A stretch of DNA of 64,000 bases from Akkermansiaceae bacterium (GTDB lineage Bacteria; Verrucomicrobiota; Verrucomicrobiia; Verrucomicrobiales; Akkermansiaceae). The stretch spans positions 970,661-1,034,660 of the forward strand of contig JAHCBC010000003.1 of NCBI GenBank assembly GCA_019634595.1, read 5' to 3'. The notes under the pieces were generated by a model that had not been told where the DNA came from, made no database searches, and saw only the letters and a program-made list of their open reading frames with translations. The position numbers and the translations under genes were made by a program. Below, piece by piece: positions 1-9,559 of this stretch. Each line of letters begins with the position of its first letter. The stretch's first letter is position 1.

Positions 1-1068
1 GGCGTCCCCGCGGTCATTGAGGAAAGCGATGTCGGCGAGACGGGGGTTCCGCTTCCACGGGTTTTCGAGCGGCAGCGGGATGTCATCGAAAACATAGAGA
101 TCCGGCTTCGCCGAAAGGGTTCCGTTCGTCGTGACCTTCTCCGTCCATGCGACCGGGCGGCCCGTGCCAGCCTTCGGCTTCAGGGCGAGGCCGGTGTCGA
201 ACGAAACCTGGACCTGCACCGCCTCCCTGGCGGCGGGGATGATGAGGTAGCGGACACCTTCATGCTCCTGTGCCACCAACTGCTTTCCGTCCGAAGAAAT
301 GATCTTCAGGGGAGCCGCCGAACCTTTCCCCGCCGTGGACAACGCAACGGCGAAGTCCTGCCCGTGCGGCGCCAGCTCGAACTTCCGGATGAGGACGCCC
401 TTTCCGCCCTCCTCCGACAACCGTAGCGATTCCACCACCTTCGTGCCATGCACCTCATGGAGCAGCCGCGCGCTTTCGTGGGTGGGGAACTGGACGCCCC
501 GCAAGCCTGCCTGGTCGTCAGCCAGCGGGCCTTTGCCCACCTCGTTTTTCGTCGGACCCGGTTCGCGGGGATCGGTGAAGACCAGCTTCCCGCCGGAGCC
601 GCCGGCCACCTTCCAACCCTCATAAACCCCGTTGGCAAGGAACGGTCGGCCGATGGGCTTCGGCGCATCTTTCTGCCCCTTGTCCACTTTCTTCGTGGCG
701 TGGATGTAGGAGATGGTGGACATCGACTCCTCGGTCACTGGCGGCTTGCCCGGCTCCGACTTCCATACCAGCGCGATCCGGAGAAGGTCGGTGTCATAGG
801 CGGCCCACACGTCCTGCCCCAGATTCAGGATCAGCGCGCGCGGAACGAGGTTGTCCTTCGGGAACTCACCACCGGCACGCCGTGCATCGAGAACGGATGA
901 GAAAAACGGGAAGTCCTTTTCGAGCCATGGCGCCCAGTCGCCCGGGGCGGAGAGATTTCCGGAAGTGATGTCCTCACCCGTCTGGGCAGAGGCCACGCCG
1001 GCCAATCCGAGACCGGAACAGATCAGGAACAAACCGAAACGGGAAAATCTGCGGGAGCCTTCGGGCAT
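1..1068 (-). CDS. DUF6797-domain exported protein, 5' part only (continues beyond window)
   Basis: This reading frame is open from about residue 1 to the window edge, so only the first 356 residues are visible. The N-terminus has basic residues, a hydrophobic core and a cleavage-like VASA-QT site, so it is probably Sec-exported. After it comes a segment containing DFPFFSSVLDAR, NLVPRALILNLG and AAYDTDLLRIALVW, which I recognise as the style of DUF6797. This domain is often at the front of large PVC-group proteins that also carry haem-binding or cytochrome modules; those would lie off the window. I chose the start at 1068 because it places the signal peptide at the N-terminus; an in-frame ATG at 1107 is an alternative. 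It follows the Gfo/Idh gene on the same strand by about 60 bases, which suggests one operon. The function is unknown. Confidence 0.75.
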   Translation of the reverse strand, partial: MPEGSRRFSRFGLFLICSGLGLAGVASAQTGEDITSGNLSAPGDWAPWLEKDFPFFSSVLDARRAGGEFPKDNLVPRALILNLGQDVWAAYDTDLLRIALVWKSEPGKPPVTEESMSTISYIHATKKVDKGQKDAPKPIGRPFLANGVYEGWKVAGGSGGKLVFTDPREPGPTKNEVGKGPLADDQAGLRGVQFPTHESARLLHEVHGTKVVESLRLSEEGGKGVLIRKFELAPHGQDFAVALSTAGKGSAAPLKIISSDGKQLVAQEHEGVRYLIIPAAREAVQVQVSFDTGLALKPKAGTGRPVAWTEKVTTNGTLSAKPDLYVFDDIPLPLENPWKRNPRLADIAFLNDRGDA

Positions 1069-1127
1069 GTGGAACGTGTGGAAAATCGTGGAAGTGGGGC
1101 GGGACATCGGGTTGCGGAGGCGTCCGG

Positions 1128-2270
1128 TCATTGGTGGGCTTGCGGGGCGGGGTTCCCCCACTTGGTGTATCCCGCCGCGGAAAGCAGGATCTCCTGGACG
1201 AGCAGGTCGTGGTCGTAGCTGAACGGGTTCTCGATCTCCCCTCTCACGATGGCCCCGAATTCCTTCAGTTGGTCCACGTAGCGGTCTTTCCTGATCCCGA
1301 GATCCACGGTGTGGGTCCCCTTCGCGTAACCACCCGCCTTCTCCTTCAGCCGGAGCTTCAGGAGGAGGGGTGAACCGAAACGCTCGATGGGACTCAGTTC
1401 GATGGTGCCTTTGTTGCCGGAAATCTTGATCCGGCGGTTGTTCAGTCCTTCCACCTCGGAGTCGCTGACATGGATCGAGGCGAGCGTGTGGGGGTATTCC
1501 AGCACCGCCAGGCAGTTGTTGTTTCCCTTTCCGGCGGCTGCCTTGGTCGATCCCATGAAAGCGGTCACGTTCCCGGGACGACCGAGCATGGAGGTGATCC
1601 AGTCGATGTGGTGACAGCCCAGAAGGAACATCGTCCCCCCGGGGAAGTCGCTCAGGTAGCGGAGATACTCCGCATTGCCGTAGTCATGGCTCATGCTCGC
1701 CTGGATCTCATGGATGTCCCCCAGCCAGCCTTCGCGGACGGCTTTATGGATGAACTGGATCGCGGGATTGCTCCGCAGCATGTAGGCGATCTGGAAGGGC
1801 AGCTTCCGCTCCCTGCAGCCATCGAGGAGCTTCCCATACTCCTCCAGATTCTCCCCGCCCGGCTTGTCCATGCAGATGGCGAGACCCTTCTCCATGCACC
1901 GCCGGGCCGCGGGAACCAGATCCCGGTTGGCCGTCTCCACCATCACCGCCTGAAGGCCGGGAGTCTCCAGCAACTCCTCCTCCGTCATCCACTTGAGGCC
2001 GTTGTAGGTCTTGGAGCTTTTCCCACCGCGGGTGATCTCCTTCGAGTCCGTCCGCTCAGCCACCACTCCGACGATCTCGAACTCATCCGGCAGGCTTTTC
2101 AAAGACTTCATGCGCTCCGACGCATGGGCGTGGCCGACACCGAGCTGGCCGATCCTGATTTTCGGAGACTTTCCGCCTGTCCCTGCGGCACCGCGCGCCG
2201 TCAGAAAGCCTGACGCGGCGACTGCCCCGGCACTCATTGCCGAATTTCTGACGAAGTCCCGTCTGTTCAT
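1128..2270 (-). CDS. Gfo/Idh/MocA family oxidoreductase, Tat-exported
   Basis: A 380-residue NAD(P)-dependent oxidoreductase of the Gfo/Idh/MocA family, which typically oxidises sugars or inositols. The N-terminus MNRRDFVRNSAMSAGAV is a twin-arginine signal, so the folded protein is exported, a common PVC-group arrangement. The Rossmann nucleotide-binding motif is visible as IGQLGVGHAHA near residue 40. The family EKP motif appears as MDKPGGEN near residue 135, so the Glu is replaced by Asp while the catalytic-region Lys is kept. A central stretch LLGCHHIDWITSMLG matches the GGG.D..H helix region of the family. The DUF6797 gene follows it. The substrate cannot be named from sequence. Confidence 0.9.
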   Translation of the reverse strand: MNRRDFVRNSAMSAGAVAASGFLTARGAAGTGGKSPKIRIGQLGVGHAHASERMKSLKSLPDEFEIVGVVAERTDSKEITRGGKSSKTYNGLKWMTEEELLETPGLQAVMVETANRDLVPAARRCMEKGLAICMDKPGGENLEEYGKLLDGCRERKLPFQIAYMLRSNPAIQFIHKAVREGWLGDIHEIQASMSHDYGNAEYLRYLSDFPGGTMFLLGCHHIDWITSMLGRPGNVTAFMGSTKAAAGKGNNNCLAVLEYPHTLASIHVSDSEVEGLNNRRIKISGNKGTIELSPIERFGSPLLLKLRLKEKAGGYAKGTHTVDLGIRKDRYVDQLKEFGAIVRGEIENPFSYDHDLLVQEILLSAAGYTKWGNPAPQAHQ

Positions 2271-2288
2271 GGGTTATCTGAGTTTTTC

Positions 2289-2310
2289 CCGCATCCTGGA
2301 ACGGATGCGG
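2289..2310. other. short hairpin upstream of Gfo/Idh gene
   Basis: ccgcatcc and ggatgcgg form an 8-bp inverted repeat around a 6-base loop in the region just upstream of the Gfo/Idh start codon. No T-run follows on either strand, so it is not a classical terminator. It could be a leader hairpin or an operator. Nothing else in this short intergenic stretch is convincing. Confidence 0.3.
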
Positions 2311-2400
2311 CCTATAGGGGGAGATGGCAGAAAATTCACTTTGGTTACCTGATTTGGAAAAATTTGATCTTTTTTCCCAAAACAGGGTTCCCCGCCTCTA

Positions 2401-3486
2401 TCAGGAGCTGGATTTCTCCTGATTCATCACGGTGACCTCCACCGCATCGCCGTCCTGCAACAGGGCATTAGGGCTCAGGACAACCTCCTTGTCCGCGACC
2501 AGTCCGGAAAGGATCTCGGTCTTCGCCCCGAGCGTGCGGCCCGGCTTGACCGGGAGGAATTTCACCTTGCTCCCCTCAATGACCGCCAGATTCGCCACTC
2601 CTCCGCGGGTGAAGACCGCGTTGGACGGCACCATCAGAACCGGAGAAGAGGATGTCGTGGTGAATCTCGCCATTCCTGACAGTCCGGCGGGCAGGACAAA
2701 GTCACGGTTCGGCACCTGGAGTTCCACACGCATGGTCCCGGAGTCCGGCTCGATGACGCCGCTCGACCGGACGACTTTTCCCGGAAATGTCCTGCCGGGC
2801 AGGTCGGCGAAGGAAATTTCCGCCTCCGCGCCCGGCTTGAGTTGCAGCGCGGTTGCCGGGGGCGTGTGGAGCACCATCTTCAGGTCATCCAGCCGGGCGA
2901 TCCGGAACAGCCATGCGTCCCCGGCGTTCGCGTCTCCCTTGATCTGGTCGCCCACATCGACTCGGCGGGCGGTGATGGTCCCCTCGAAAGGAGCGCGGAT
3001 GATCAGAAAGCCCCTGAGTTCCTCCAGCCGGTTCAGCTCCGCCCGCGCGGAAAGGAGGTCGGCGGCGGCGGTCCTGGTTCCTGATCTGCGTTCATCCAGA
3101 TCCTCTTTGGAAAAGGCATTGCTCCCGGCGAGGGTTTCCCCCCGCTCCAGCAGCAGGCCCGCCAGTTCCTTGCGGGCCTCGGTTTGCTCCACGCGGGCCT
3201 TCGCGGCATCGATCTCATGGGGGATCTCCGGCGCGGAGATGACCGCGAGGACGTCGCCTTCCTTCACACGGTCGCCGATGTCCACCTTCCGCTCGGAAAG
3301 GGTGCCGGTCGCGCGGGCATAGAGAACCGCCTCCTGCCCGGGGGCCGTACGCCCCGTCGCCTTGAGCGACTGCTCCGCGGGAGCCGCCTCCGGTTTCACC
3401 GTGCGGACTTTCACCACTTCCTCCGCATTCAGGGCGGAGGCGAACAATGCGGTGCAGAGAATGATGTTAGGAAAGCTCCGGTTCAT
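2401..3486 (-). CDS. RND efflux periplasmic adaptor (membrane fusion protein)
   Basis: A 361-residue HlyD/AcrA-type adaptor that links an inner-membrane RND pump to an outer-membrane channel. The start at ATG 3486 gives the signal peptide MNRSFPNIILCTALFASALNA. Next come the first half of the barrel-sandwich (ATGRTAPGQEAVLYARATG, GDRVKEGDVLAVI), a short coiled-coil hairpin (about residues 95-140), the second half of the lipoyl domain (IRAPFEGTITARRVDVGDQI), a beta-barrel (AEISFADLPGRTF) and a membrane-proximal domain. It overlaps the end of the RND permease gene by 20 bases, so translation is probably coupled. Permease-then-adaptor is the reverse of the common order. No TolC-type gene is adjacent. 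Confidence 0.9.
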   Translation of the reverse strand: MNRSFPNIILCTALFASALNAEEVVKVRTVKPEAAPAEQSLKATGRTAPGQEAVLYARATGTLSERKVDIGDRVKEGDVLAVISAPEIPHEIDAAKARVEQTEARKELAGLLLERGETLAGSNAFSKEDLDERRSGTRTAAADLLSARAELNRLEELRGFLIIRAPFEGTITARRVDVGDQIKGDANAGDAWLFRIARLDDLKMVLHTPPATALQLKPGAEAEISFADLPGRTFPGKVVRSSGVIEPDSGTMRVELQVPNRDFVLPAGLSGMARFTTTSSSPVLMVPSNAVFTRGGVANLAVIEGSKVKFLPVKPGRTLGAKTEILSGLVADKEVVLSPNALLQDGDAVEVTVMNQEKSSS

Positions 3487-6400
3487 GATCGTCGAGAAGG
3501 ATGGGGGTGGATTCGTTGGCCGCCGGTGCCGTCGCCTTGACGCGGCCCTTCGCCCAGGCGAAGACGGCCGGCACGAGAAACAGGGAGGCCATGGTACCGA
3601 AAAGCAGCCCGCCGATGACCGCGCGGCCCAGGGGGGCGTTCTGCTCCCCGCCCTCGCCGGCACCGACCGCCATCGGCACCACGCCGAGGATCATCGCGGA
3701 TGCCGTCATGATCACCGGCCTCAGACGGGTGGTGGCGGCCTCCAGTGCGGCGGAGACCCCATCGACCCCTTCCGCCAGCCGGTCGCGTGCGAAGGAGGTG
3801 ACAAGGACGCTGTTGGCCGTGGAGACACCGACCACCATGATAACGCCCATCAGCGCGGGCACACTCAGCGGCGTCCCCGTCACCCACAGGCCGAACAGGG
3901 CGCCGGAGATGGCGACCGGCAGTCCGGAGATGGCGATGAAAGGCATGCTCCAGGACTGGAAATTCACCACCATGACCAGGAACACCAGCACCGCCGCCAG
4001 TCCGAGGCCGCCGATCAACTCGCTGTAGGCGGAGCGCATCAGGGCGGCCTGCCCGACCAGCTCGATGCGGTTGTTCGGTTTGAGCTCCGGACGCAGGCTG
4101 GCCATGATCGATTCCAGATCATCCGCGACGGCTCCGAGATCCCGTCCCTGGACATTCCCGACAACGGTGAAGGTCGGCAGCAACGTCGTCCGGGAAATGC
4201 TCGCGGAACTTTTCCGCTCCCCGATGCGGGCGAAGGCACCGAGCAGCACCGGCTCCCCGCCGCCGGAAGGTTTCACCGGAATGTCGAGGAGCTGAGGGGA
4301 CGCCTCGACCGACTTCGGCGGAGCGAGAACCTGCACATCGTAGGAAGATCCCGTCACCGGATCCGCCCAGAAGCTGGTCGAAACACTGGCCCCGGAACCG
4401 AGGAACGAAAGGAGGCCGCTCACCGCGTCCTGCTGGGTGATCCCCAGTTGGGCGGCACGGACGCGGTCCACCTCCAGGTAGAACTCCGGCAGGTCCAGCA
4501 CTTCACGGAACGCGACATCCACCGCTCCGGGGACCTTGGAAAAGCGCTCCACCAGTTGGTTCGCCAGCGCGAGGTTCCCCGGCACATCCCGGCCGATGAA
4601 GCGGACCTCGAATGTGGTGGCCGCGCCTGATGAAAGGGTCTGGCTCGTTGCATCCGCCGGGCGGAAGAACCCTTTCACATCAGGAAATTTCTCCGCCAGC
4701 ATCGTGCGGACCTTTGCCATGTACTCCGCGGTCGGCTTATGGCCCGGCGCGAGCTGCACGAGGATCTCCCCGTCGAACGTGCCGATGGCGGTGCTGGGCA
4801 CCCACGCCTGGTTGATCGAGGATGGCTGGCCGATGTTCTCCGCGACGAACAACAATTCCTCCTTCGGGATGATCCTGCGGATCTCACGGTGGACATCCGC
4901 GAAGCGCCGCCCCGTTTCCTCCAGCCGGGTGCCGGAGGGCATGCGGAGGAACAGGCTCATCAGCCCGGCATCCGTCACTGGAAAGAACTCCCTGCCGAGG
5001 AACTTCGCGGAGCCGCCGCCCACGCCGAGCACTGCGAGGACGAGCAAGATCACCACGATGCTCCTGCGGAGGAAGAAACGGAGAATGCCTGCCTGCGCAC
5101 GGGCGACCTTGTCGAGGAGATGCTCGATCCCGTGGTGCAGCCGGCGGATGAACCCGGGAGGCTTTTTTTCCGCCTCAACCTCGGAAGGCATCATCATCGA
5201 GGCGAGTGTCGGCACCAAGGTACGGGAAAGCACGTAGCTGGCGATCATCGCGAAGATCACGGCGAGGGCCAGCGGTTTGAAAACATAGGCCGCGGTCCCG
5301 GAAAGCATGAAGATGGGCATGAAGACGATGCAGATGCCCGTGGTGGAGACGAACTCGGGGAAGGCGACTTCCCGCGCGCTGTCGAGAACCGCCTGCTGCA
5401 CCGGTTTTCCCAGCGCGATCTGGCGTTTGGTGTTCTCGATCTCCACCAGCGCGTTGTCCACGAGGATGCCGATGGCCAGCGCCAGCCCGCCCAGCGTCAT
5501 GAGGTTGAACGTCGCGCCGATGAGATACAGCCCGAGGACGGAACAGAGCAACGCCAGCGGAATGGAACAGAGGACGATGAGCGTGGAACGCCACGAACCG
5601 AGGAACAGGATGACGATCAGGGCAACCAGCGACCCGACGAGGACGATCTCATGAAGCACCGTGCCGACCGCCGCGTTGACAAAGACGGACTGGTCGAAGA
5701 TCGGCTCGACGCTCAGCCCCGGTGGCGCCGCCGCCTGGATCTCCGGCATGCGGGCGAGGATGCCATTGACGATGTCCACGGTGGACGCCTTGCCGAGCTT
5801 CAGCACGGACACCATCACCGCGTTCTGGCCGTTGAGCCGGACGACGTTGGTGGAGATGGCCTCACCGTCACGGGCGTGCGCCACATCACGGAGGAAGATG
5901 ACCCGGCCGTCGATTTCCCGGATGGGGAGGTCCAGGAACGCATCCACGGATTCCGGACTGGCGTTGATCGAAACGGGAAGCTCCCGGTCCCCTTCCCGCA
6001 GCATCCCGGATGGCAGGGTGAGGTTCTGGGTGCCGAGCGCACGGTTGATGTCCGCGGGCGAGAGGCCGAACGCGTTCAACGCCTCCGGGACCAGTTCGAT
6101 CATCACCTGCCGCGCCGCGCCGCCATAGGGCAGCGACATGCGCACGCCGGGAATGCCCTGGATCTGCGCGCGCAGCGCAAGGCGCGCGTAGTCGTAGAGC
6201 TGCCCGTCGGTCTGCGTGTCCGATGAAACGATCAACTGGAGGATCGGCACGCTGGACGGACTGCTCTGGACGATCAGCGGCGGGGTGGTGCCCTGCGGCA
6301 TGCGCCGGAGGATCGTCTGCGACACCGCGGTGACCTGCGTCATCGCCATCTCAATGTTGACGTAGGGTTGGAAAACCAGCTTCACCAGACCCACGCCGTT

Positions 6401-6658
6401 CGATGTCTCCGAACGGACCTCCAGGAGATCATCGACGTTGTTGATGGCGACGATCTCGGAAAAGGAGGTGACCTTCAGCGCCATTTCCTTCGCGTTGAGT
6501 CCGTTGTAGGTCCACACCAGGGTGATCTGTGGACTCTCCACCGTTGGCAGGATGTCGGTTGACATCCTCCTCACCGACATGATGCCGAAGAGCATGATCA
6601 GGATCGCGAAAACGCCGATCGTGTAGCGGTAACGGAGGGCAAAACGAACAATCCACAT
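3467..6658 (-). CDS. RND family efflux transporter permease subunit
   Basis: A 1063-residue inner-membrane pump of the AcrB/HAE superfamily, with the usual length and two-fold layout of a hydrophobic helix, a large periplasmic loop and a bundle of helices in each half. The opening FALRYRYTIGVFAILIMLFG is TM1. TM4 has the relay segment AIGILVDNALVEIEN, which keeps one of the two adjacent Asp residues found in AcrB. The matching TM10 segment GVSTANSVLVTSF has no Lys where AcrB has one. Such variants are common among PVC and acidobacterial RND proteins. The substrate is not predictable. It is the first gene of a two-gene operon with the overlapping adaptor. Confidence 0.9.
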   Translation of the reverse strand: MWIVRFALRYRYTIGVFAILIMLFGIMSVRRMSTDILPTVESPQITLVWTYNGLNAKEMALKVTSFSEIVAINNVDDLLEVRSETSNGVGLVKLVFQPYVNIEMAMTQVTAVSQTILRRMPQGTTPPLIVQSSPSSVPILQLIVSSDTQTDGQLYDYARLALRAQIQGIPGVRMSLPYGGAARQVMIELVPEALNAFGLSPADINRALGTQNLTLPSGMLREGDRELPVSINASPESVDAFLDLPIREIDGRVIFLRDVAHARDGEAISTNVVRLNGQNAVMVSVLKLGKASTVDIVNGILARMPEIQAAAPPGLSVEPIFDQSVFVNAAVGTVLHEIVLVGSLVALIVILFLGSWRSTLIVLCSIPLALLCSVLGLYLIGATFNLMTLGGLALAIGILVDNALVEIENTKRQIALGKPVQQAVLDSAREVAFPEFVSTTGICIVFMPIFMLSGTAAYVFKPLALAVIFAMIASYVLSRTLVPTLASMMMPSEVEAEKKPPGFIRRLHHGIEHLLDKVARAQAGILRFFLRRSIVVILLVLAVLGVGGGSAKFLGREFFPVTDAGLMSLFLRMPSGTRLEETGRRFADVHREIRRIIPKEELLFVAENIGQPSSINQAWVPSTAIGTFDGEILVQLAPGHKPTAEYMAKVRTMLAEKFPDVKGFFRPADATSQTLSSGAATTFEVRFIGRDVPGNLALANQLVERFSKVPGAVDVAFREVLDLPEFYLEVDRVRAAQLGITQQDAVSGLLSFLGSGASVSTSFWADPVTGSSYDVQVLAPPKSVEASPQLLDIPVKPSGGGEPVLLGAFARIGERKSSASISRTTLLPTFTVVGNVQGRDLGAVADDLESIMASLRPELKPNNRIELVGQAALMRSAYSELIGGLGLAAVLVFLVMVVNFQSWSMPFIAISGLPVAISGALFGLWVTGTPLSVPALMGVIMVVGVSTANSVLVTSFARDRLAEGVDGVSAALEAATTRLRPVIMTASAMILGVVPMAVGAGEGGEQNAPLGRAVIGGLLFGTMASLFLVPAVFAWAKGRVKATAPAANESTPILLDDHEPELS

Positions 6659-6866
6659 GGGCGATGGTCAGGGATATGGGGTCAGCGTTGGCCGAGCCGG
6701 GAGAATCTCCATGACATCCGTGGTCAGATCGGCTCGCAGGTGGTTCCCCCTGCGGCGTTTTGATCACGCTGTTGGTGCGGGAGAGGCCTACGGAATGGCA
6801 CCGCATCCACGATGGTTACCCCCCATCGGCCAAATACGCGGATTTTCCCGGATTCGGAAGAAGGAT

Positions 6867-8645
6867 TCAGTGTGGCGGCAAGCCGCCGATGAACACGGGA
6901 TCGATCTGGAAACGGTCATCCATCATGTCCTGGAAGAACAATCCTTCCACCTTCTCACCCTGCGCATATCCCAGGTCGGACAGGTCGATCCCCACCGCGA
7001 CGGCCCGATAAACCAGCTTCGTCGGCCGGGCGAGCAGCTTCATCGAGTTCAGATCCTCGAGGGAGTCCGCCACCTTGTTTTCGGAGAAATGGACATAGGG
7101 GGCGGTGACCCGCAACGCTTCGGAGCAATGCAGGTTGAGATCGTAGTTGCGGATCGTGCGGCTGCGCAGCCCTTCCCTGAACTTGAGCGGACTGACGTGG
7201 AAGGGATCCCCCTCCGGCGGATAAATCACCGGCTGGAGTTCAAAGAACACCACATCCGGGCCGGGTCCGTTGGTCACCGGCTGGTGGAAACGGATCGCCA
7301 GGCCGGGCGTCCCGTCCTCACCGGTGGCCGTGTTCCTGAACATGACCGGATCCGCCGTGAGCGGGGTGGCGGAACCTCCGGGATTGATCACGCCGGTGAG
7401 CAGCGACCGGTCCGCCAGGAGAGCCGCGGGCGAAACATTGCCATCCGGCGTCGTCAACAGGTAGTCATAGCGTGTCGCGCACGCCGGATCATTCGGATCC
7501 GCCGCGGCAGGGCTGGCGATCTTCGGCCCCGTCATCATGTAGCCGGAGGAAAGTTCGTCCGCCGCCTTGAACCAGATCACATCCGCCCCGATCAGTTGGT
7601 CCACCGGATAAATGATCGCCTCGCCCCCACGCTGCACGGTCACTTCCGTCAGATTCTCCGCATACCCGTCGTCCGCCGATGACGCCCGGTAGGAAATGAT
7701 CCGGTCAGGAAGTTGCTTCCGGTACTTGCTGGCGTCGAAGGTCGCGGCCGTGGTCACCGGATGGAGGGAATCCCGGAGAAGCAGCGCCTGCTTTTCCTTC
7801 AAGCGGATCTCGTTGGCTGGCGATGTCTCCGGTTTTCCATCAACGGCCGGATAGACATCCGCGATGCCTTCGACCACGTGGATCTCCGTTTCATTCGAGT
7901 CATTCACTTTCAGTGAGAACCGCGTGCCCCTGTCAACGACCGTTGATCCGGGGGTGTCGATGCGGAACCCCTCGGCCCCCGGAGGCGCATGCACGGAGCA
8001 GGTGCCGGTATCCATCACCAGCACATCATTCTCCTTCACCCGGAACACAGCCGGGGCCTCCAGGATCGCTTCCGCACCATTGGGGAACTTCAGCTCCATC
8101 ATCCCGGCGATGAGCGTGTATTCCTTGTCATAGGGAATCGCCGAATGGAGCTGCGGCGACAACTCGCCGAAGAACCTCGCATGGGCCAGGCGGACCACGC
8201 GGACATCGGGCACCGCGGCACCGGCCATCCGCGCCGGTTCACGCGAGGCGTTTTTCCACAGCAGCACCGCCGCCAGCGTCACGCACGCTGCGGCCAATCC
8301 CGTCACGACGAGACGCAGCCCGCGGGATCCCCGCGGCTTCATCCCATGGCTCGTGCGTTCCAGGGAAACCAGCTCCCGCTGCTTGCGCAGCACCTCACTG
8401 GTGAAGGAAACGCCGTCCTTCGGCAGGCGCTCCCGCAGGGCCTTCACGAACCGCTCGCTGCCCTCGTCGCTTTCCTTGTACAGGTAGCCCAACAGCCGGT
8501 GGGTCTGGTAAAGTGGCGCCACCTGTGCGGCCAGCCCCTCGTTTCCCGCCAGCAACTCACGGAGTTCAGCCACACCCTGCTCATCCAGATCCCCTTCGAG
8601 GTAATCCGTCCACAGGCGTTCGAACCGTTGTTGCTCGCTTTCCAT
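6867..8645 (-). CDS. FecR-domain membrane protein, probable partner of the upstream sigma factor
   Basis: A 592-residue protein. The N-terminal acidic segment FERLWTDYLEGDLDEQGVAE resembles the cytoplasmic helical region of PVC anti-sigma/FecR proteins. One transmembrane helix follows (GLRLVVTGLAAACVTLAAVL, about residues 106-128). A FecR-like extracytoplasmic domain comes next, with FPNGAEAILEAPAVFRV, STVVDRGTRFSLKV and EIHVVEGIADVYP (about residues 165-290). The last 280 residues are an extra ectodomain I do not recognise, with no clear LamG motif. It begins four bases after the sigma-factor stop codon, so the two are almost certainly co-transcribed. By analogy it would sequester or signal to that sigma factor. 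The role is inferred from context. Confidence 0.8.
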   Translation of the reverse strand: MESEQQRFERLWTDYLEGDLDEQGVAELRELLAGNEGLAAQVAPLYQTHRLLGYLYKESDEGSERFVKALRERLPKDGVSFTSEVLRKQRELVSLERTSHGMKPRGSRGLRLVVTGLAAACVTLAAVLLWKNASREPARMAGAAVPDVRVVRLAHARFFGELSPQLHSAIPYDKEYTLIAGMMELKFPNGAEAILEAPAVFRVKENDVLVMDTGTCSVHAPPGAEGFRIDTPGSTVVDRGTRFSLKVNDSNETEIHVVEGIADVYPAVDGKPETSPANEIRLKEKQALLLRDSLHPVTTAATFDASKYRKQLPDRIISYRASSADDGYAENLTEVTVQRGGEAIIYPVDQLIGADVIWFKAADELSSGYMMTGPKIASPAAADPNDPACATRYDYLLTTPDGNVSPAALLADRSLLTGVINPGGSATPLTADPVMFRNTATGEDGTPGLAIRFHQPVTNGPGPDVVFFELQPVIYPPEGDPFHVSPLKFREGLRSRTIRNYDLNLHCSEALRVTAPYVHFSENKVADSLEDLNSMKLLARPTKLVYRAVAVGIDLSDLGYAQGEKVEGLFFQDMMDDRFQIDPVFIGGLPPH

Positions 8646-8649
8646 GATA

Positions 8650-9312
8650 TCAGGTGATGGTTCCTTCCATGCGCTGCTCCAGGCACTGCTGGAGCTTCCG
8701 GCGCAATTTCCAAAGCTGTTTCTTGACCGCAGGCACGGAGCGCTCGCTCAGCCTCGCCATCTCCTCAAGGGATATTTCGTCATAATACCGCCATTTCAGG
8801 AGGCACGCCAGATCCTGGCTGAGGGAGGCCATGCACTTCTTCAGATGCCCCACCTGGGTCATCAGATGCTCAGGCTCCACCTCCGCCTCGCCGTGGAGCT
8901 TCTGCAGCAGATCCGGCGCGTACCGTGAGTGATAGTCCGCGATCCGGCGCAGACGCGTCGTCTCCGTCTTCAACTGCCAGCGCGCGATGCTGAAAAGCCA
9001 AGCACCGAAATTGGTTCCCTCCTCGAATTCATGAATCCGGGTGTAGGCGGCAATGAAGCTCTTTTGCGCGATCTCATCCGCGTCCACCCCGGGCGGCGAC
9101 AGCGTGGCCAGCCACGCACGCAAAGGACGCTCGAAGCGGTATACGACCACTTCGAAGGCATCGGCATCACCCTGCTTGATGCGCCTGATGCACCCGTCGT
9201 CCGGATCTTCTGAAAGATACTCCTTCACGTCTGTCCGTACCGTTATGGCACGATCCGGTTCCAGGTTACCCTCAAACTCATTTTCCAAGCCTGCTTCCGC
9301 TGAAATATTCAT
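8650..9312 (-). CDS. ECF-type sigma-70 family RNA polymerase sigma factor
   Basis: A 220-residue extracytoplasmic-function-like sigma factor. Region 2 is seen in DADAFEVVVYRFERPLRAWL and DEIAQKSFIAAYTRIHEFEEG, followed by NFGAWLFSIARWQLKTETTR. Region 4 is at the C-terminus, with YYDEISLEEMARLSERSVPAVKKQLWKLRRKLQ as a helix-turn-helix for the -35 element. The Q-K-S-F and L-L-K-W-R-Y-Y signatures resemble the sigma factors amplified in Planctomycetes and Verrucomicrobia. It sits directly upstream of the FecR-domain gene. An AT-rich stretch at about 9313-9350 precedes it and probably holds its promoter, but I could not define boxes with confidence. Confidence 0.88.
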   Translation of the reverse strand: MNISAEAGLENEFEGNLEPDRAITVRTDVKEYLSEDPDDGCIRRIKQGDADAFEVVVYRFERPLRAWLATLSPPGVDADEIAQKSFIAAYTRIHEFEEGTNFGAWLFSIARWQLKTETTRLRRIADYHSRYAPDLLQKLHGEAEVEPEHLMTQVGHLKKCMASLSQDLACLLKWRYYDEISLEEMARLSERSVPAVKKQLWKLRRKLQQCLEQRMEGTIT

Positions 9313-9524
9313 AATTAACTGTTTATCAATAATTAAAACGCAAACAGCATGATACGGGACCTCCTTTCTGTTTTTGTCATTTCTCCGGATCCGCGGAGAA
9401 CGTCAGATCATCCACAAGAAAGCTCCTGCAGCTCCGCCTTAGCCATGTGCATGTGGCCAAAGATCGGATCCGGGGGTTAGCGAGCAGCCACCTGGCTGAA
9501 GCAGCGTTGATGTTCGCCAAAAGA

Positions 9525-9552
9525 TTGAAAAGCACCACGGGCATAGTAGACT
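9525..9552 (+). promoter_or_regulatory. candidate promoter of toxin-antitoxin operon
   Basis: TTGAAA (9525-9530) and TAGACT (9547-9552) are separated by 16 bases and lie just upstream of the antitoxin ATG at 9560. The expected transcription start falls at about the start codon, and there is no purine-rich ribosome-binding site, so the transcript could be leaderless. This is a consensus-based guess. Confidence 0.4.
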
Positions 9553-9559
9553 CCTGCTC

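Noticed and set aside
3487..3663. 59-codon N-terminal extension of the RND adaptor
   Set aside because: It lies inside the RND permease gene and is Pro/Arg/Ser-rich; the signal peptide starts at 3486.
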